From positions 1-42,008 of the forward strand of contig DATIJG010000004.1 in assembly GCA_035478775.1 (NCBI GenBank): 42,008 bases of DNA, written 5' to 3'. Below, one piece after another: positions 40,701 to 42,008 of the stretch. Numbering within the stretch: the first letter of the stretch is position 1; each line of letters opens with the position of its first letter. The DNA comes from CAMLQK01 sp035478775. GTDB lineage: Bacteria > Patescibacteriota > Saccharimonadia > Saccharimonadales > UBA4665. The translations under genes were made by a program, and so were the position numbers. The notes under the pieces were generated by a model. It had not been told where the DNA came from. It saw only the letters and a program-made list of their open reading frames with translations, and did not search any database.

Positions 40701-42008
40701 AACCAAAATAGTACGCTGGCACCTGACACATATGATGTAGCATATGACGCCCTTGCGTTTTTGCCTCAAGGCGGAACGCCCGGTACACCTTTGGGCGGCG
40801 TAACTACGGTGGCTGAAATGCCAGCCGGCTCGGATGCTGCTTGGCTGGGCTGCGGGTGCTCATTCGATACTGGTGGTGACCCGGTTAATACGGCAACAGG
40901 CTACTACTCTGATAACTGGACCGACCTTTCAACCCCTGGGCGAGGTATGCCGCTTAACTTTACGCGTACCTACGCTTCTGGCGTAGCAGACCCGAATGGA
41001 CCAAATGGTGCTCAAGCGGTCAACAGCCCATTTGGTTATGGTTGGACATATTCCTACGGCCTTAAAACGGTTACCGACGGCAGCGGCAATGTCACGGTTA
41101 CTCAAGGGGATGGCTCCAAGGTAGCTTTTACATTGAGTGGTAGCACGTATATTGTTGCAACGCCACGGGATGACGCCACACTGACTAAGTCAGGCAGTAC
41201 CTATACATATACGCGGCGAGGGCAGCAAGTGTTTACCTTTGACGTCGCAACGGGGCATCTGACAACCGAGACAACTTTGGCTGGTTTGCATGCCTCAACT
41301 CCATATCAGACAAGCCTGGCTTACGATAGTTCTGGCCAGCTTTCTACTATCACTGATCCGTCCAATCAGGTGTACACGCTCACCTGGGCGAACGGCCATA
41401 TTACACAATTAAGTGACTCTATTGGCCGCACAGTAACATATGCCTACGATGCAAGCGGAAACCTTACCGATGTATTTGGTGTTGGTACCATGCGCACGCC
41501 GACCGTCCAAAATAATGACCGCACGCAATACACGTATGACGCAAACCACCTTGTGCTCACCGTACGCAAGCCGACGGCTTACGGCTCTGCTGTAAACCCA
41601 ACGCCTGTAGTATCTATGACGTATGACAGCGGCGAGCGGGTTACTAAGCAAACCGACCCAATGGGTAAGGCGACTACTTTTGCCTATGGGCCATCTACTA
41701 CGCCGAGCTTAACGACAGGGCAAACGCTAGTAACTGATCCTGCTGGGCATGAAATATTGGATACGTATCAAAACAATTTACTTGTTTCGCAAACACGCGG
41801 ATATGGTGCTACTGGCGCAGGTACGTGGTCGTATACGTATGACCCGCTTAGTTTGGGGGTAACACTTATTACCGATCCGAACGGTCATACTACAAGTGCT
41901 ACTTATGATGCGCACGGCAATCAATTAACACGGTCTACGGCTGATGGCCGCACTACATCGTACACCTATAATAGCGCCGACCAAATTACTGCCAGCGTTG
42001 ATCCGCTC
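37761..42008 (+). CDS. Giant RHS-repeat surface protein with lytic-transglycosylase-like domain, partial (cut by right edge)
   Basis: The frame is open for 1416 codons from GTG 37761 (GGGGG 7 nt upstream) to the edge. The order of domains is: a basic N-terminus and long signal or anchor (about 40-62); a beta-rich, propeller-like region (about 80-370); a Thr/Ser linker; and a lysozyme/SLT-like domain (about 515-690) with IMAQESNW (Glu 536) and GYGISQVTTGM. Next come Cys-rich linkers, a golvesin/Xly-CBD-like domain (about 885-1005), a DUF6531-like RHS start (GGDPVNTATGYYSD, about 1040, then FGYGWTYSYGLKT), and RHS/YD repeats from about 1170 (SLAYDSSGQLSTI, YAYDASGNLTDV, ATYDAHGNQLTRS). The C-terminal effector region, if any, is outside the window. 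Confidence 0.92.
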   Translation, partial: MSSGRLFVGMPVIVNLIKSSWLLREKPMWRKRFARVRLAVVAAGFTLSMFISMAKPLLVAALTSSKSASTSADVVTPNSDFAADGWGDSSGYHISVGSGQDGNFTWSDLAVIKPANLDEQSWTGYQCVSGDGKYIAVTVLPASAVNTPSMRQAGAFAYSVSVADGNVQPVASGVAAMYDSPGCGMGDEAVFTISIGVDEQSTELLRANLATGAIDQDVQVEGQLTSPAPLNNEMAGVVGTSLVVVSNNAKGKVKPLKLAKVDGQAYDVRVAKDGGLDLLTTSKNAMATIWHEHNGKLTSVGSGSRAKVQLFAGRGGHSIISGVDKVTNGSDLKVASATGLPSGAVAASIDGGTVLGYDKQNTDTNLPAAVSTSGGQAVEPVIVGDVPKATTVLPKFVSQQAINPITRITQSSSLNSISPTNVKSAPTFTAKTSAQAGVIKPATSMTAQTPVCAVDRLDPHLQVLQPNAAQINWAVQMAEQNLLTGSAYQRPANFANMGLVAYSPNDDFPAIPLDHPSSDSWNTVPRSVFEAIMAQESNWDQASWHALPGIAGGPLVADYYGNGANSIDSINYAAADCGYGISQVTTGMHVGDGSYSVHGQMKIAVDYQENMAAGLNILQSTWNQLYEDGITANNGDPRYLENWYFAAWAYNTGVQPNGSFNTTGCTPGPSCTGPDGTWGLGWLNNPANPDYPPNRAPYLETTYADAAHPSNWPYQERILGWMGSPLLQFGSAAYNTPNYQNGNTWLQPAPFSVACASANDCTPGAAGQSGNCNLGDSECWWHQPVTWVTNCSTSCATSSYEVGSGSTQPAGTDPHPPTCSLSSSDLPTTTNGSPIIVDELSGTGPLNVVGCSQSPNWSNNGSFTYSYGTNSNGDPIGAIDTHQLGAGFGGHIFFTHTETGSQPEIINTGTWSPNLPKTQYYQIKVHLPATGATATSVTYTVNPGGGAASQHVVLNQDAGAEAWVSLGTFALSPGASVVLTNQNSTLAPDTYDVAYDALAFLPQGGTPGTPLGGVTTVAEMPAGSDAAWLGCGCSFDTGGDPVNTATGYYSDNWTDLSTPGRGMPLNFTRTYASGVADPNGPNGAQAVNSPFGYGWTYSYGLKTVTDGSGNVTVTQGDGSKVAFTLSGSTYIVATPRDDATLTKSGSTYTYTRRGQQVFTFDVATGHLTTETTLAGLHASTPYQTSLAYDSSGQLSTITDPSNQVYTLTWANGHITQLSDSIGRTVTYAYDASGNLTDVFGVGTMRTPTVQNNDRTQYTYDANHLVLTVRKPTAYGSAVNPTPVVSMTYDSGERVTKQTDPMGKATTFAYGPSTTPSLTTGQTLVTDPAGHEILDTYQNNLLVSQTRGYGATGAGTWSYTYDPLSLGVTLITDPNGHTTSATYDAHGNQLTRSTADGRTTSYTYNSADQITASVDPL

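Noticed and set aside
1..42008. CRISPR array, insertion sequence, integrase or prophage genes
   Set aside because: No regularly spaced repeats, transposase motifs or phage structural genes were seen; the accessory content is surface and RHS proteins.
1..42008. UGA recoding as in Gracilibacteria/Absconditabacteria
   Set aside because: Genes use TGG for Trp, TGA ends several genes (for example at 15033 and 36418), and catalytic motifs read without in-frame TGA.

Overview
The window reads as one chromosomal stretch of a Patescibacteria/CPR bacterium, most probably Candidatus Saccharibacteria (TM7). This is inferred from several things. Gene packing is tight and many genes encode small secreted or membrane-anchored proteins of unknown function. 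There is an archaeal-type AspRS of about 434 residues, a MutY-like glycosylase with no Fe-S cluster, and repeated GtrA, GT2 and RHS families. TGA acts as a normal stop codon, which argues against the recoded CPR lineages. No database search was possible, so the taxonomic call is an inference.

Region 1 (1-11,983) is a cell-surface glycan and secretion block. At the left, a minus-strand run ends in a secreted lysozyme-like protein cut by the window edge (1-1183), preceded by a small membrane protein and two large multi-pass proteins of the GT-C/YfhO type. Next come a GT2 glycosyltransferase, a GtrA flippase-like protein, a GDP-mannose pair (mannose-1-phosphate guanylyltransferase and a eukaryotic-type HAD phosphomannomutase), a GT4 glycosyltransferase, a WbaP/WcaJ-type initiating sugar transferase and a second GtrA. 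Together they can make GDP-mannose, prime a lipid carrier, extend it and move the product across the membrane.

Region 2 (12,004-15,330) is the most unusual. It holds a LexA-type DNA-binding domain without the autocleavage peptidase, an unknown protein, and a cobalamin-riboswitch-like leader. That leader precedes an unknown 547-residue protein with a Cys-rich tail. Then comes a strongly promoted, terminated transcript whose 5' half is complementary in nested order to a 30-codon ORF in its 3' half.

Region 3 (15,379-28,621) holds a DsbA-like thiol protein, a CBS-domain protein, aspS behind a structured leader, a run of membrane-anchored extracellular proteins (including two tandem paralogues with a predicted beta-propeller), the MutY-like gene, two tail-anchored Pro-rich proteins, tsaC/sua5 and murC.

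Region 4 (28,622-37,641) holds a conserved-looking 66-residue protein with its own promoter and operator-like repeat, an ABC-2 exporter pair, a UbiA-like protein, dus, an isochorismatase-fold hydrolase, two CAU tRNAs (one is the initiator) flanking a DivIC/FtsB-like gene, a DUF3137-like protein, a strongly promoted 33-residue ORF and a MazG-like pyrophosphohydrolase.

Region 5 (37,761-42,008) is the N-terminal 1416 codons of a giant RHS protein that continues past the right edge. It carries a lytic-transglycosylase-like domain and probably represents a surface or secreted polymorphic-toxin-type protein.

Across the window many start codons sit about 6-11 nt downstream of a TATAAT-like hexamer with no Shine-Dalgarno sequence. 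This suggests widespread leaderless transcription. Consensus TTGACA -35 boxes are concentrated at the short RNA and small-protein genes.
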